DNA of 64,000 nucleotides from Paraburkholderia sp. (lineage in GTDB: Bacteria; Pseudomonadota; Gammaproteobacteria; Burkholderiales; Burkholderiaceae): the NCBI GenBank assembly GCA_004322045.1, contig SCRN01000009.1:99949-163948 (forward strand), read 5' to 3'. This document shows, one piece after another, positions 25,511-35,150 of the stretch (position 1 is its first letter; the number at the start of each line of letters is the position of its first letter). The position numbers and the translations under genes are program-made. The notes under the pieces were generated by a model that saw only the letters and a program-made list of their open reading frames with translations, was not told the DNA's origin and did no database searches.

Positions 25511-28258
25511 TCAGCAAACCTTGTATTCGAAGTCGCCCGACTCCAGCGCACGCACATCGATGCGCTCGATCCGTTCGCCTTGAGCGATATAGCCGAGCAC
25601 GTGCTGCGCGAGCTCGGGCAAGAGCGTGCCGTTGAGAATGTGGTCGACGTTGCGCGCGCCCGAGTCGACCTCCGTGCACCGAGCATGAACCGCATCGACG
25701 AGCGATTCGTCCCATGCGAACGCAGCGCGATGGTTCGCGGCCACCCGTGCGCGAATTCGATCGAGCTTCAACTCGATGATTTCGGCGAGCACGTCGTCCG
25801 AGATCGGATAGTACGGCACGACTTTGACACGTCCGAGGAAGGCGGGCTTGAACGCTTTGTAGAGTTGCGGCTGCATCAGCTCGGTCAATGCTTGCGCATC
25901 GGGCAGCGCGTCAGCTTCCTGATTCAAGCAGGCTTGCATGACGGCAGCCGATCCGACGTTCGACGTGAGGATGATCAACGCATGGCGAAAATCGATCTCG
26001 CGCCCTTCGGCATCGTCGAGCGTGCCTTTGTCGAACACCTGAAAAAACATCTCGAGCACATCGGGGTGCGCCTTCTCGACTTCATCGAGCAGCACGACCG
26101 AATAGGGATTGCGCCGCACGGCCTCCGTGAGCACGCCGCCCTCTCCGTAACCGACGTAACCCGGCGGCGAGCCTTTCAAGCCCGAAACGCTGTGCGCTTC
26201 CTGGTACTCGCTCATGTTGATGGTGATGAGCTTGCGTTCTCCGCCATAGAGGATATCGGCCAGCGCGAGGGCCGTCTCGGTCTTGCCGACGCCCGACGGC
26301 CCGACGAAGAGAAATACGCCGCGCGGCTTGTTCGGGTCCTCCAAATTGGCGCTAGCCGTTCGCACGCGTTGCGCGATCGCTTCGAGCGCGTGGTCCTGAC
26401 CGATCACGCGCGCGGCAAGCAGATCCTTCAGGGAAAGGACGGTGTCGATCTCGTCTTTGACCATGCGGCCCAGCGGAATGCCGGTCCACGCCGCAACGAT
26501 TTCCGCGACGACATGCCCGTCGACTTGCAGCGGCACCATCGGGCTCGGTTGTTGCAACGCATGCAGTTCGGCAGTGAGACGGGCGAGTTCGTCGCGTACC
26601 GCGCCGGTGTCGACGGCCCCAGCCTGCTCGCGCATAGCGCTGCCTTCATCGCCTTGGCCGCCTTGGCCGCCTTGGCCGCCTTCAGTAGCTTCGCCGGTCT
26701 TTGCGGCGGCGAGCTGGCTACGCAGGCGTTCGATCCGCTGGGCAAGCGTACGTTCTTGCTCGTAACGCGCCTCGTCGGCCGCCAGCGCCGCGACGTCCGC
26801 TTTGCGCGCCGAGCGCAACTGTGCGAGTCGCTCATCGTGTGCCGAAGCGCCGGTGCCCGTCGCTTGCTCGCGTTCGAGCGCGGCAATCTCGACATCGGTT
26901 CGCTCGATCCGTTTGCGCGTGTCGTCGATGAGCGCCGGTGTCGAACCTTGCGCCAGCGCGACCTTCGCACAAGCTGTATCGAGCACGCCAATCGCCTTGT
27001 CGGGCAATTGCCGGCCAGTGATATACCGATGCGACAGACGCACCGCTTCGGCGATCGCTTCGTCGAGAATCCGCACGTTGAAATGCGACTCCATGCGCGC
27101 GGCAAGGCCCCGCACCATCGCACAAGCGAGCGTCTCGCTCGGTTCGTCGATCTTCACCACTTGGAAGCGGCGAGCCAGCGCGACGTCTTTCTCGAAATAC
27201 TTACGGTATTCGCTCCACGTCGTCGCCGCGATCGTACGCAACTCACCGCGAGCCAGCGCAGGCTTGAGTAAGTTCGCGGCGTCGTTCTGCCCCGCTTGCC
27301 CGCCCGCACCGATGATCGTGTGCGCTTCATCGATGAAGAGAATGATCGGCACGGCGCTCTTCTTGACTTCGTCGATGACGCTCTTCAGGCGATTCTCAAA
27401 CTCGCCTTTCACGCTCGCGCCGGCCTGCAGCAAGCCCATATCGAGCACATGCAGCGCCACCCCGACGAGCGGGGGCGGCACGTCGCCGGCTGCGATGCGC
27501 AGCGCGAGCCCCTCGACCACGGCGGTTTTGCCCACACCCGCTTCCCCTGTCAGGATCGGATTGTTCTGGCGGCGGCGCATGAGGATGTCGATCGTCTGTC
27601 GAATCTCGGCCTCTCGGCCAATGACCGGGTCGACGTGACCGTCGCGCGCGCGCTGCGTCAAATTGGTGGTGTAAGTGTCGAGCGCAGGCGTCTTCGACGG
27701 TGCGGCGGCGCTCGGATCGAGCGCGGCCTGTGCGGCTTCGCCCGCTACCGCGTTGGCTGCGGGTTCGTTTCCGACGCGCTCGACCTCGATCGAACCGGCC
27801 GTGGCCTCGTCGAATCGATGCTTGAGTTGCTCGAGCGGCACCCGCGCGAAAACCGGCGACATGCGCTCGGCGAACTGGGCGAGTTCGGGCGAGGCCAGCA
27901 GCGCGAGCAACAGGTGTCCCGAGCGAATCCGTGCGACGTGCGAATCGAGCGACGCAATGAGCCACGCTTGCTCGAACAGCGCGATCAGGTGCTGCGAAAA
28001 CACGGGGGTGCGCGTGTTGCCCGTCTTCATGCGGGCGAGTTCGCGTTCGAGATCGGCGCGCAAGGCTTCCGTGCTCAGGCCGTTGCCGCGCAAGACCACG
28101 CATAAGTCGCTCGCGCTTTGCTCGATGAGCGCAAGCAGCAAGTGTTCGAGATCGACCTCGTAATGGCCGCGTCCGAGGCAAAGGCTCGCCGCGCGCGTCG
28201 CGGCGTTCAAGCACAAGGTATCGAGCTTGGCGATGAGAGTCTTCAGTGGGGTGCTCAT
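25511..28258 (-). CDS. clpV: T6SS sheath-disassembly AAA+ ATPase ClpV (TssH)
   Basis: The product has 915 residues. The N-terminal Clp repeat domain (about 1-150) binds contracted sheath. The first AAA+ module has Walker A GEAGVGKTA at 238-246 and the arm segment EYRKYFEKDVALARRF. A middle coiled-coil domain spans about 420-540. The second module has Walker A GPSGVGKTE near 650 and the NMSEYQE segment. ClpV extracts TssB/TssC from contracted sheaths with ATP. Close to the end of the middle domain is a Gly/Gln repeat (GGQGGQGGQG) not usual in the family. The start ATG is at 28256-28258. Confidence 0.97.
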   Translation of the reverse strand: MSTPLKTLIAKLDTLCLNAATRAASLCLGRGHYEVDLEHLLLALIEQSASDLCVVLRGNGLSTEALRADLERELARMKTGNTRTPVFSQHLIALFEQAWLIASLDSHVARIRSGHLLLALLASPELAQFAERMSPVFARVPLEQLKHRFDEATAGSIEVERVGNEPAANAVAGEAAQAALDPSAAAPSKTPALDTYTTNLTQRARDGHVDPVIGREAEIRQTIDILMRRRQNNPILTGEAGVGKTAVVEGLALRIAAGDVPPPLVGVALHVLDMGLLQAGASVKGEFENRLKSVIDEVKKSAVPIILFIDEAHTIIGAGGQAGQNDAANLLKPALARGELRTIAATTWSEYRKYFEKDVALARRFQVVKIDEPSETLACAMVRGLAARMESHFNVRILDEAIAEAVRLSHRYITGRQLPDKAIGVLDTACAKVALAQGSTPALIDDTRKRIERTDVEIAALEREQATGTGASAHDERLAQLRSARKADVAALAADEARYEQERTLAQRIERLRSQLAAAKTGEATEGGQGGQGGQGDEGSAMREQAGAVDTGAVRDELARLTAELHALQQPSPMVPLQVDGHVVAEIVAAWTGIPLGRMVKDEIDTVLSLKDLLAARVIGQDHALEAIAQRVRTASANLEDPNKPRGVFLFVGPSGVGKTETALALADILYGGERKLITINMSEYQEAHSVSGLKGSPPGYVGYGEGGVLTEAVRRNPYSVVLLDEVEKAHPDVLEMFFQVFDKGTLDDAEGREIDFRHALIILTSNVGSAAVMQACLNQEADALPDAQALTELMQPQLYKAFKPAFLGRVKVVPYYPISDDVLAEIIELKLDRIRARVAANHRAAFAWDESLVDAVHARCTEVDSGARNVDHILNGTLLPELAQHVLGYIAQGERIERIDVRALESGDFEYKVC

Positions 28259-28294
28259 GTTCGGTCGCTTCTCGCTTTGTTTGGTGTTTGGTGT

Positions 28295-29392
28295 CTAGTG
28301 AATGACGTTCAGCTCGTAGCGCGCGTCGTCGCGATCGCGCTCGGCTTCGCGCGTGCAAAGGAATGCGTCGTAACCGAGCCGTGCGCCCGCGCCGAGACAG
28401 CTCGCCCCGACCTCTTCTCGCGCGAGGACGAGCGACACTTCATACTCGATCGTCGTGCCCGCGAGCAGCGTCAGCATGCGTTCGAGCGCAACGGCGCGCG
28501 CTTCGCCGGGCAAGAAGCCTTCGTAATCGCGCTTGGTCAGCGGGCCGACGACGATGCGCGCCCGCATATCGCGCTGCCACACGCGCTCGCCCGCCAACGC
28601 CGTTGCGCCGAGCGTCGCGTTCACGCGCCCGAGCACCGTCATGCGCTCTTGCGGCACGGCGTACCACCGGCCGGCGAATTGATCGACGCGCACCCTGACG
28701 CGAAAGTACTCGGCCAGCACAAGTCCGAGGAAGACGGCCGACATCGGCCGGTGGCGGGCCGGTAGCGCACAGCCGGCGAGCGCTTCGTCGATCAGTGCGC
28801 CGCTGCCGCCTTGCAGGCGCGCGCGCGTCGGCGCGTCGGGCGCCCCCGCCAGCGCGAGCAACAGCGGCACATAGCGCTCGTCGCGATTCAGTTCGTAGTG
28901 AAGCGGCAGCCGGTACTTCTTCCATGCCGCGTAAAACAGCGCGGTCGCGCGATTGGCGAAGACGTCGAAATACTCGCGTGCCGCATGATCGCGCTGCAAT
29001 TGAGCGCGCCCAATCAACTGCTCGGTGTAATGCAACGGTAGCGTGCCCTGCCCGCCCAGCATGCCAAAGAACGCGGGCGTGAGCTCGACGCGCTCGACCT
29101 TGCGCTGCACGAGCGCCGCGCGCCGAGCCTCGGGTTCGGTCAAGGCCTCGCCGGCTTGATCGTACGTCACGGCCCGCTCGAGCTCGCTTGGCGGAAAAGT
29201 CACGGCGAGGCTGTTGCGGAAAGCGACGGAGGTCGCGCTGCGTTCGCCGGCCCGGCGCCCGCCCGCGTTCACGCGCTCGCGTGAAAACCAGGTGTCGAGC
29301 ATCCTGACCGCTTGAAAGAATTGGAACCGGTACGGCTCGTCGAGCAGCCGCTCGACTACGCCAGCGTCGATTCCGCGCTGCGCGGCTTGCAT
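28295..29392 (-). CDS. tssG: T6SS baseplate protein TssG
   Basis: The product has 365 residues. The typical TssG opening (ERLLDEPYRFQFFQAVRML) and later segments (LTPAFFGMLGGQGTLPLHYTE; YFDVFANRATALFYAAWKKY) are present. TssG binds TssF and TssE to form the baseplate wedge. The ATG at 29390-29392 has an AGGAG site and lies inside the 3' end of tssF in another frame (37-bp overlap), so the two are probably translationally coupled. Confidence 0.95.
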   Translation of the reverse strand: MQAAQRGIDAGVVERLLDEPYRFQFFQAVRMLDTWFSRERVNAGGRRAGERSATSVAFRNSLAVTFPPSELERAVTYDQAGEALTEPEARRAALVQRKVERVELTPAFFGMLGGQGTLPLHYTEQLIGRAQLQRDHAAREYFDVFANRATALFYAAWKKYRLPLHYELNRDERYVPLLLALAGAPDAPTRARLQGGSGALIDEALAGCALPARHRPMSAVFLGLVLAEYFRVRVRVDQFAGRWYAVPQERMTVLGRVNATLGATALAGERVWQRDMRARIVVGPLTKRDYEGFLPGEARAVALERMLTLLAGTTIEYEVSLVLAREEVGASCLGAGARLGYDAFLCTREAERDRDDARYELNVIH

Positions 29393-31194
29393 CGCAAGAT
29401 CTCCTCGCCTGTGCGGCCTGCCACGGCCACGAGTTGCACAAAGCTGTTCAGGCGTACGAACAGGCCGAAGAATGTATCGAGCACGCGCACGAAGGTGGCG
29501 AGGCTCGTGCCCACGTAATGCGCCTCGTCGAACGTCAAGCGGATTTCGACGCCCCGCACGAACGTGGCGAAGGGCCGGCCGGCCAGCCAATGCACGGCCG
29601 GCCGCTGCTCGATGCCGACGATGCCCGCGATGTGCCGGGCCGATACGGCCGTGCGGCGCGCGTCGTAGAGCACCAGCAGCTCTTTGAGCGCGGCGAGCCC
29701 GTTGGACGACAGCGAGACTCGATTGAGCGCCAGGTGCGAGACGAGCCGCCAGCGCAACGCGGCGCCGCGCGGCACACGCAGCGTCGGAGTAGGCCGGGAC
29801 AGGAGCGCGATCGGACCGACACGCACATCGGGCGAGGCGAATAAATCGCCGCCTTCTAGACCGACTGCCAACTGTGCCGGCAAATCGCGGTTCGTGCAGG
29901 TCAGTGCAACGCTCAGCGTGTCCGTGCGCGCTTCGAGCGGGTCGAAATCGGCATCGACGACGGAAATTTCGGTCTCGTAGCCGGGGCTATGCTGTGCGAC
30001 CCAATCGTTGCGGCGCGCAAACCAGTAACGGCCGACGCGGCCCGGTTCCTCGTGGTGGAGCGAATAAAAGGGCCGAAATTCGGTAATGGTCTGCCCTTGC
30101 TCGCGCGTTCGGACACAGCGCACGTCATCGATCGAATAGACCTCGTACGATCGCGCATGGCGCGCGTTTGCAACGACCGGGTAGGAGACGGTCTCGTGAC
30201 TGACATGGATCGGCTCGCCGCGCTGTTCGAACAGGTTGACGACAGGCGTGCAGAACAGCCGGACGTGATTGGCGCTCAGCGATTCGACGAGCCGCTCGAT
30301 ATGCGGCTCATCACGCAATTCGCCGAGCGCGACGTGCAAGGTCAAGCGCCGGCAGCGCCCCGCGACGCGAACCATCTCGCGCATGTCGAAATCGACGAAA
30401 TCGAATTTCTCGGGGAAGGCGAAGTACTCGGCGAGCACACGGTAGGCCGGGTGCGACTTGGCCGGGTAGTCGATCAGCGCATCGGCTTCGTTGAAACCGG
30501 CCGGCGCAATGGGCATATCGGTGAGCGGGCGCCAGAGGCGGCTCTCGTCGGTTTGGATATAGGCGCCGATCGCCTTCATGAACAGCGAATCGGTCAGCGC
30601 CGCGATAAACGACTGCTCGCCATGCAGGTACGCGCGCAGCGCACCCAAATTCAGCGCGCCCAGCGTCGCGTCCGCATCCTTCGCCTCGAAGGTGAACGAG
30701 AGCAATGCGGATGCGTCGCCCGGCAGCGTGACGGCGGAAGCAGGCACCTCTGTGAGCGGCGTGTGCCGCGCATGTGCCAAACGCACGGGAGAGAGCGTGA
30801 CCTCGTAGGCCGTACGGAATTGGCACCGAACGCCGCGGATTTCACGGGCGGCAAGCGGCGTGCCGCGCGCGATCGTGACGGGCTGTGCCGGCAGCGCATC
30901 GCGGGGCAAGCTCAACTGCGCGATCGAGCATGAGGGAAACGGCCGCAGATAATGCGGATACAACACTTCGACGAGCGCCTCGGTGAATTCGGGAAGGTCG
31001 TCGTCGAGTTTCTTATTGACGCGAGCGGTGAGCAACCCGAACGCTTCGATCATGCGCTCGACGTGGGGATCGTCGCCGTGCTCGCCCTGAGGCGCGAGCC
31101 GGGCGGCGATTTTCGGGTACCGCTCGGCGAAATCGAGCGAATAGCGGCGCAGAAACGCCAACTCGCGCTCATAGTAAGGCAGCAACGCTTCCAT
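29356..31194 (-). CDS. tssF: T6SS baseplate protein TssF
   Basis: The product has 612 residues. It begins MEALLPYYERELAFLRRYSL and continues with the family segment FAERYPKIAARLAP and DPHVERMIEAFGLLTARV. TssF is the largest wedge component of the baseplate. I use the ATG at 31192-31194, preceded by GGGGAAG, rather than a TTG one codon upstream. It lies 42 bp after tssE and overlaps tssG at its end. Confidence 0.96.
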   Translation of the reverse strand: MEALLPYYERELAFLRRYSLDFAERYPKIAARLAPQGEHGDDPHVERMIEAFGLLTARVNKKLDDDLPEFTEALVEVLYPHYLRPFPSCSIAQLSLPRDALPAQPVTIARGTPLAAREIRGVRCQFRTAYEVTLSPVRLAHARHTPLTEVPASAVTLPGDASALLSFTFEAKDADATLGALNLGALRAYLHGEQSFIAALTDSLFMKAIGAYIQTDESRLWRPLTDMPIAPAGFNEADALIDYPAKSHPAYRVLAEYFAFPEKFDFVDFDMREMVRVAGRCRRLTLHVALGELRDEPHIERLVESLSANHVRLFCTPVVNLFEQRGEPIHVSHETVSYPVVANARHARSYEVYSIDDVRCVRTREQGQTITEFRPFYSLHHEEPGRVGRYWFARRNDWVAQHSPGYETEISVVDADFDPLEARTDTLSVALTCTNRDLPAQLAVGLEGGDLFASPDVRVGPIALLSRPTPTLRVPRGAALRWRLVSHLALNRVSLSSNGLAALKELLVLYDARRTAVSARHIAGIVGIEQRPAVHWLAGRPFATFVRGVEIRLTFDEAHYVGTSLATFVRVLDTFFGLFVRLNSFVQLVAVAGRTGEEILRCKPRSAESTLA

Positions 31195-31236
31195 CAATCT
31201 TCCCCGAGCGTGCTCGCTCTTCTCTCGCTATCTGAA

Positions 31237-31755
31237 CTAGCTGAGTCTGGGTTCGCGCACGCGGGAGCGGGTAGCATCCGTCGCACGCCGCGACCGCGTG
31301 ACCGAATATTGCAACGTAGAGGCTTGCAGCATCGCGTCGAAGCTGACCGGCTCTTCGGCAGGATGAACGACGAGCTTGGCGCGAATGACGAAATACAGGA
31401 CGTTCGTCGATTGTTCGTTGATTTCCAGCGAAACACGCACGTCGCGCAAGCGCGGCTCGTGCCGCGCGATCGCCTGCGTGATGGAATCGCAGATGAACGT
31501 GCGATCGACGTGGCTCGCCAGGCTCAGGCCTGAGAAATCGTTCAAACCGTAGGTCAACACGGAGCGATGACACTCCGGCAGCGCCGCGAGGTCATGCTCC
31601 GTCAGGACGATCCGTGTATTGAGCAGCGCTTCGACATCGCGCGCCACCCGGCCCTTGAGTTCGTCGAGCGACCACTGACGCATCGCGGCAGGCGCCGGCG
31701 AGCGCGGATCGTCATCGAAGAGCTTATCGAGCAAGCTCGGTTCAAAGCGCTTCAT
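31237..31755 (-). CDS. tssE: T6SS baseplate protein TssE (gp25-like)
   Basis: The product has 172 residues and is related to phage T4 gp25. The gp25 lysozyme-like segment covers about 30-145, with SVLTYGLNDFSGLSL and EPRLRDVRVSLE as landmarks. The N-terminus (KRFEPSLLDKLFDDDPRSP) is typical of proteobacterial TssE. It is separated from hcp by an 88-bp gap with a strong hairpin, which probably lowers its expression relative to hcp. Confidence 0.95.
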   Translation of the reverse strand: MKRFEPSLLDKLFDDDPRSPAPAAMRQWSLDELKGRVARDVEALLNTRIVLTEHDLAALPECHRSVLTYGLNDFSGLSLASHVDRTFICDSITQAIARHEPRLRDVRVSLEINEQSTNVLYFVIRAKLVVHPAEEPVSFDAMLQASTLQYSVTRSRRATDATRSRVREPRLS

Positions 31756-31797
31756 AGGGCCGTGAAAAGGGGCGAATCATGCTGACGGAGAACGAAC

Positions 31798-31831
31798 GCG
31801 CCGCCCGCTTCGCAATCGACGCGGGCGGCGC
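31798..31831 (-). terminator. Hairpin between hcp and tssE
   Basis: Perfect 11-bp arms (GCGCCGCCCGC and its complement) enclose a 12-base loop. There is no U-tract, so it is likely a leaky terminator or an mRNA-stabilising stem at the hcp 3' end. That would allow high Hcp levels relative to the downstream baseplate genes. Confidence 0.7.
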
Positions 31832-31843
31832 AATGCCTAAGAC

Positions 31844-32347
31844 TTAGACCGCGTAGGTCTTGTCGTTCTTCGTCAAGCTCCATGCGCCTTGCGCATTACC
31901 GGCCGCGCCGCCGGCCGTCTTTTGCTGCGTGTACTTCCACTGAATAGCGGCGTACTTCAGCGAGAACTCCTCGGTGGGCAAACCCTCGCCGACCACGCTC
32001 GGGGCAACCGACGAGACGATCACGTACTTCATCTTGATCTCGAGGTACTTGACGCGATTGCCTTCGCCGTCAGCGCGCATGAAGTCGACCGTCACTTCGT
32101 CGAACGTCGTGCCGCCCGAGGCGTGCTGGTACAGCAGCGGGCTAACGAGGTCGATATCCTTGGAGAAGGTCATATCGCCATGTTCGCAACGCTCGGCCGT
32201 GGCGCCGCCGGCGGTGCCCGAGGTAGCCGAGCGCGGCTGCGTGATCGAGTGATTCCACGAGCTGACCTCGATCCAGTCCTTGTGATCTTTGTCGGCGGAT
32301 TCGCCCTTGATGGCGGGATTGCCAAACTTCAAATAGATGTCTTTCAT
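31844..32347 (-). CDS. hcp: T6SS tube protein Hcp (TssD)
   Basis: The product has 167 residues. It opens MKDIYLKFGNPAIKGES and has the Hcp1 beta-barrel landmarks (WIEVSSWNHSITQPRS, DIDLVSPLLYQHASGG, FMRADGEGNRVKYLEI). Hcp hexamers stack into the inner tube, are secreted, and carry effectors. A GGGAG ribosome-binding site precedes the ATG. The hairpin downstream suggests expression above that of neighbouring genes. Confidence 0.97.
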   Translation of the reverse strand: MKDIYLKFGNPAIKGESADKDHKDWIEVSSWNHSITQPRSATSGTAGGATAERCEHGDMTFSKDIDLVSPLLYQHASGGTTFDEVTVDFMRADGEGNRVKYLEIKMKYVIVSSVAPSVVGEGLPTEEFSLKYAAIQWKYTQQKTAGGAAGNAQGAWSLTKNDKTYAV

Positions 32348-32422
32348 GACTTCGCGACTCCCAGGTAGCGGTTATATGCGGCTCGAGCTTTCGGCCCGAG
32401 CCGCGCTCGGAATAACTTGTGG

Positions 32423-33913
32423 TTATGCGCCAGCGGTTTTCGGCAGATCGGCCACGAGCCGCAGCGAAATCGACAACTCGTCCAACTGGAAATGCGGGCG
32501 CAGGAAGGCGACGGACCGGTACGAGCCCGGCTTGCCGGGAATCTCGGACACCTGAATCGACGCCTCGCGCAGCGGAAACTGCGCCTTTTGTTCTTGTGTA
32601 GCGTTGTCGTCGAGCAACACGTACTGCGCGACCCAACGGTTCAAGAACTGCTCGACGTTTTGCGCGGAAGCAAAACTGCCGATCTTGTCGCGCATCATCG
32701 CCTTCAAATAGTGAGCGATACGCGAGACCGAAAAAATGTATTGCAACTGCGCCGACAGCACGGCGTTGGCGTTGGCGCTGTCGGTGTTGTATTTCTTCGG
32801 CCTTTGCACCGACTGGGCGGCGAAGAACGCCGCATAGTCGGAATTCTTGCAGTGCACGAGCGGAATGAAGCCGAGATCGCTCAGTTCCTTCTCGCGCCGA
32901 TCGGTAATGGCGATTTCGGTCGGGCACTTCAACGCGATTTCCCCGTCGTCGGTCTTGAACGTGTGCGTGGGCAAGTCTTCCACGAGCCCGCCGCCTTCCA
33001 CGCCGCGAATCGCCGCGCACCAGCCGAAATCGTCGAACGCCGCCGTCAGCCGCGCAGCGAACGCCCAAGCCGCGTTGCACCACAGATACTTGCTGTGATC
33101 GGAGCCGTCGACGTTCTCGACGAAATTGAATGTATCGGCAACGAGCCCGTCGCGCGGGTGGAACGGCAGCCGGCCCAGGTAGCGCGGCAGCGTCAAGCCC
33201 ACATAACGCGAATCCTCTGATTCGCGGAACGACTTCCACTTGGCGTATTCGACGGTATCGAACACCTTGGCGAGATCACGCGGCTTGCCGAGATCGGCGA
33301 ACGTTTCGAGACCGAGCAGCTCGGGCGAAGTCGACGCAATGAACGGCGCATGCGCGGCCGCCGCGACGTGCGACATCTGCTCGATGAAATACATGTCCTC
33401 GGGCTGGCGCGTCAGCTCGAAATCGCCGATCAGCGCACCGAACGGCGCGCCACCGAAGGTGCCGAACTCTTCTTCGTAGATCTTCTTGAACAACGCGCTC
33501 TGATCGAATTCGGAGGCAGCCTTGAAATCGCGCACGATCTCGCGCTTGCCCGCGTTGAGCACGCGAATCTTGATGGTCGAGCCGGTATTGCTTTCCTTGC
33601 ACAGGTAGTTGAGCCCGCGCCAGGTGCTTTCCATGCGCTGGAACTCGGGCGCATGCATGACTTCGCTCAATTGCGCCGATAGGAGGCGATCGAGCTCGGC
33701 AATGCGGGCGTCGATAGTCGCCGATAGGTTGTCGGAGACGACGACCGTGCCGTCCATTACTTGATGCACGAGTTCGCCGATCAGATCCTTGGCACGCGCG
33801 TGCTCGGAATCGGATTTCGCAACTTTGCTCTTTTCGACGATTTCGTCGAGCAACGACGGTGCGGCGCCTGCTTGCGCCGCCCCGACGGGGGCCGCGGCCG
33901 TTTGCTGATTCAT
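32423..33913 (-). CDS. tssC: T6SS sheath large subunit TssC (VipB)
   Basis: The product has 496 residues. The conserved sheath domain contains FQRMESTWRGLNYL, DQSALFKKIYEEEFGTFGG and the C-terminal ARPHFQLDELSISL-like stretch (here FLRPHFQLDELSISLRLV). It heterodimerises with TssB to form the contractile sheath that ClpV recycles. I use the ATG at 33911-33913 rather than a GTG two codons upstream. It starts 18 bp after the tssB stop. Confidence 0.97.
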   Translation of the reverse strand: MNQQTAAAPVGAAQAGAAPSLLDEIVEKSKVAKSDSEHARAKDLIGELVHQVMDGTVVVSDNLSATIDARIAELDRLLSAQLSEVMHAPEFQRMESTWRGLNYLCKESNTGSTIKIRVLNAGKREIVRDFKAASEFDQSALFKKIYEEEFGTFGGAPFGALIGDFELTRQPEDMYFIEQMSHVAAAAHAPFIASTSPELLGLETFADLGKPRDLAKVFDTVEYAKWKSFRESEDSRYVGLTLPRYLGRLPFHPRDGLVADTFNFVENVDGSDHSKYLWCNAAWAFAARLTAAFDDFGWCAAIRGVEGGGLVEDLPTHTFKTDDGEIALKCPTEIAITDRREKELSDLGFIPLVHCKNSDYAAFFAAQSVQRPKKYNTDSANANAVLSAQLQYIFSVSRIAHYLKAMMRDKIGSFASAQNVEQFLNRWVAQYVLLDDNATQEQKAQFPLREASIQVSEIPGKPGSYRSVAFLRPHFQLDELSISLRLVADLPKTAGA

Positions 33914-33931
33914 CCTCACACCCCGCTCACG

Positions 33932-34462
33932 TTATTCGCCTTGCTTGTCTTCGCCGTTGCTCAGCGCGCCCGTTTCGCCCGCCAGCGTTTGCAGCTGCTG
34001 GGTATTGGCGAGCACTTCGCTGAGCAGGCTCTCGAGCTGATCGTTGCCGGCCAGCTTGTTGCGCAGATCGGCAAGCTTGGCGCGCGCCTCGAGCAAGCGC
34101 CGCAGCGGTTCGATCTGCTGGACCACGGCGTCTGGCCCGAAGTCCTCCATCGAACGGAACCGCAGATCGACGCCGAAGGAGCCGCCCGCCTCGGTCAGCT
34201 CGTTCTTGACCTGGAAAGCGGAGCGCGGCTCGAGGCCCTTCATGACATCGTCGAAATTGTCACGATCGATGCTCACGAACTTGCGATCGCGCAGCTTCGG
34301 TTGCTCGACCTCGGACTGCCCAGCCAGATCGGCGACGACGCCAACCACGAACGGCAGCTCTTTAACTTCGATCGCATCGCCGCGCTCGACCTCGTAGGTC
34401 AGTTGGACGCGCGGCGGCCGCACCTTCTGCAGGCGCTTCTGGATGCTTTCTTTCTTCGCCAT
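33932..34462 (-). CDS. tssB: T6SS sheath small subunit TssB (VipA)
   Basis: The product has 176 residues. It begins MAKKESIQKRLQKVRPPRVQ and contains the family segments LPFVVGVVADLAGQ and KFVSIDRDNFDDVMKGL, with a helical C-terminal part (about 115-165) that packs against TssC. It is the first core gene after the TPR lipoprotein on the leftward operon, and 37 bp separate the two. Confidence 0.97.
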   Translation of the reverse strand: MAKKESIQKRLQKVRPPRVQLTYEVERGDAIEVKELPFVVGVVADLAGQSEVEQPKLRDRKFVSIDRDNFDDVMKGLEPRSAFQVKNELTEAGGSFGVDLRFRSMEDFGPDAVVQQIEPLRRLLEARAKLADLRNKLAGNDQLESLLSEVLANTQQLQTLAGETGALSNGEDKQGE

Positions 34463-34499
34463 CGATGGCTCCCAAGGGAATCTGAATCACACGGGCCGA

Positions 34500-35150
34500 T
34501 CAGCGAAGCGCACTGAAAGGGTCCGCCGCACCGCTGCGCTTCGCAGCCTGAGCCGGCGCGCTCGGCGCGGCGGCCGCTGCGCCTTCCGCGACTTTTTCAG
34601 CCGGCTTTTGCGCAGCGGCGACAGGGCGACGCACCACGCGCCGCTTCCTCACCACCGGTTTTTTCTCGTCGGCTTCTTCCGGAAAGAGCGTGCTTTCGCC
34701 GAGGGTATCGCGCAGTTGGTGCGCGAGCACGGACGCATCGGCCTTCGCATCGCCGGTCAACCCGGCGTCCTGCCGCAATTGGCCGAGCGATTCGGTGGCC
34801 ACGCGCAGGCCGCTCACCGCCAGCACGCTCTTGGCCGCGCGATCGGTCTGGTCACGCGACAGCGCTTCCTGCGCGGCAACGATCGCCTGCCCGTAATGCG
34901 ATTGCGAGAATTGGACCTGCGCCATGCGCGACCACGGCTCTTCACGCGTGGGATCGGCCTTCGTCAACTGATCGTAGAGCGCAAGCGCGCGCGTTTGGTC
35001 GCCGCCCTTCGCTACTGCGTCGGCATCGGCCAGCGCCTTGTTAAAAGCTTCGGGAGAAGAAGCGGCCGGGTTGCCGTTTTGCGTCGCACAGCCAACCATA
35101 GCGGCACACACGAGCACCGTCGCGGAAAATAGGAAAAGTCGTTGTTTCAT
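34500..35150 (-). CDS. TPR lipoprotein of the T6SS operon (TagM-like)
   Basis: The product has 216 residues. A lipoprotein signal (MKQRLFLFSATVLVCAAMVG then CATQ) predicts lipidation at Cys21. Residues about 35-110 form TPR-like helices (ADADAVAKGGDQTRALALYD, then EPWSRMAQVQFSQSHYGQAI). The C-terminus is a basic, Ala-rich tail. Burkholderia T6SS-1 clusters regularly carry such a gene ahead of tssB. The exact role is not known to me. It is the promoter-proximal gene of the leftward operon. Confidence 0.85.
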   Translation of the reverse strand: MKQRLFLFSATVLVCAAMVGCATQNGNPAASSPEAFNKALADADAVAKGGDQTRALALYDQLTKADPTREEPWSRMAQVQFSQSHYGQAIVAAQEALSRDQTDRAAKSVLAVSGLRVATESLGQLRQDAGLTGDAKADASVLAHQLRDTLGESTLFPEEADEKKPVVRKRRVVRRPVAAAQKPAEKVAEGAAAAAPSAPAQAAKRSGAADPFSALR

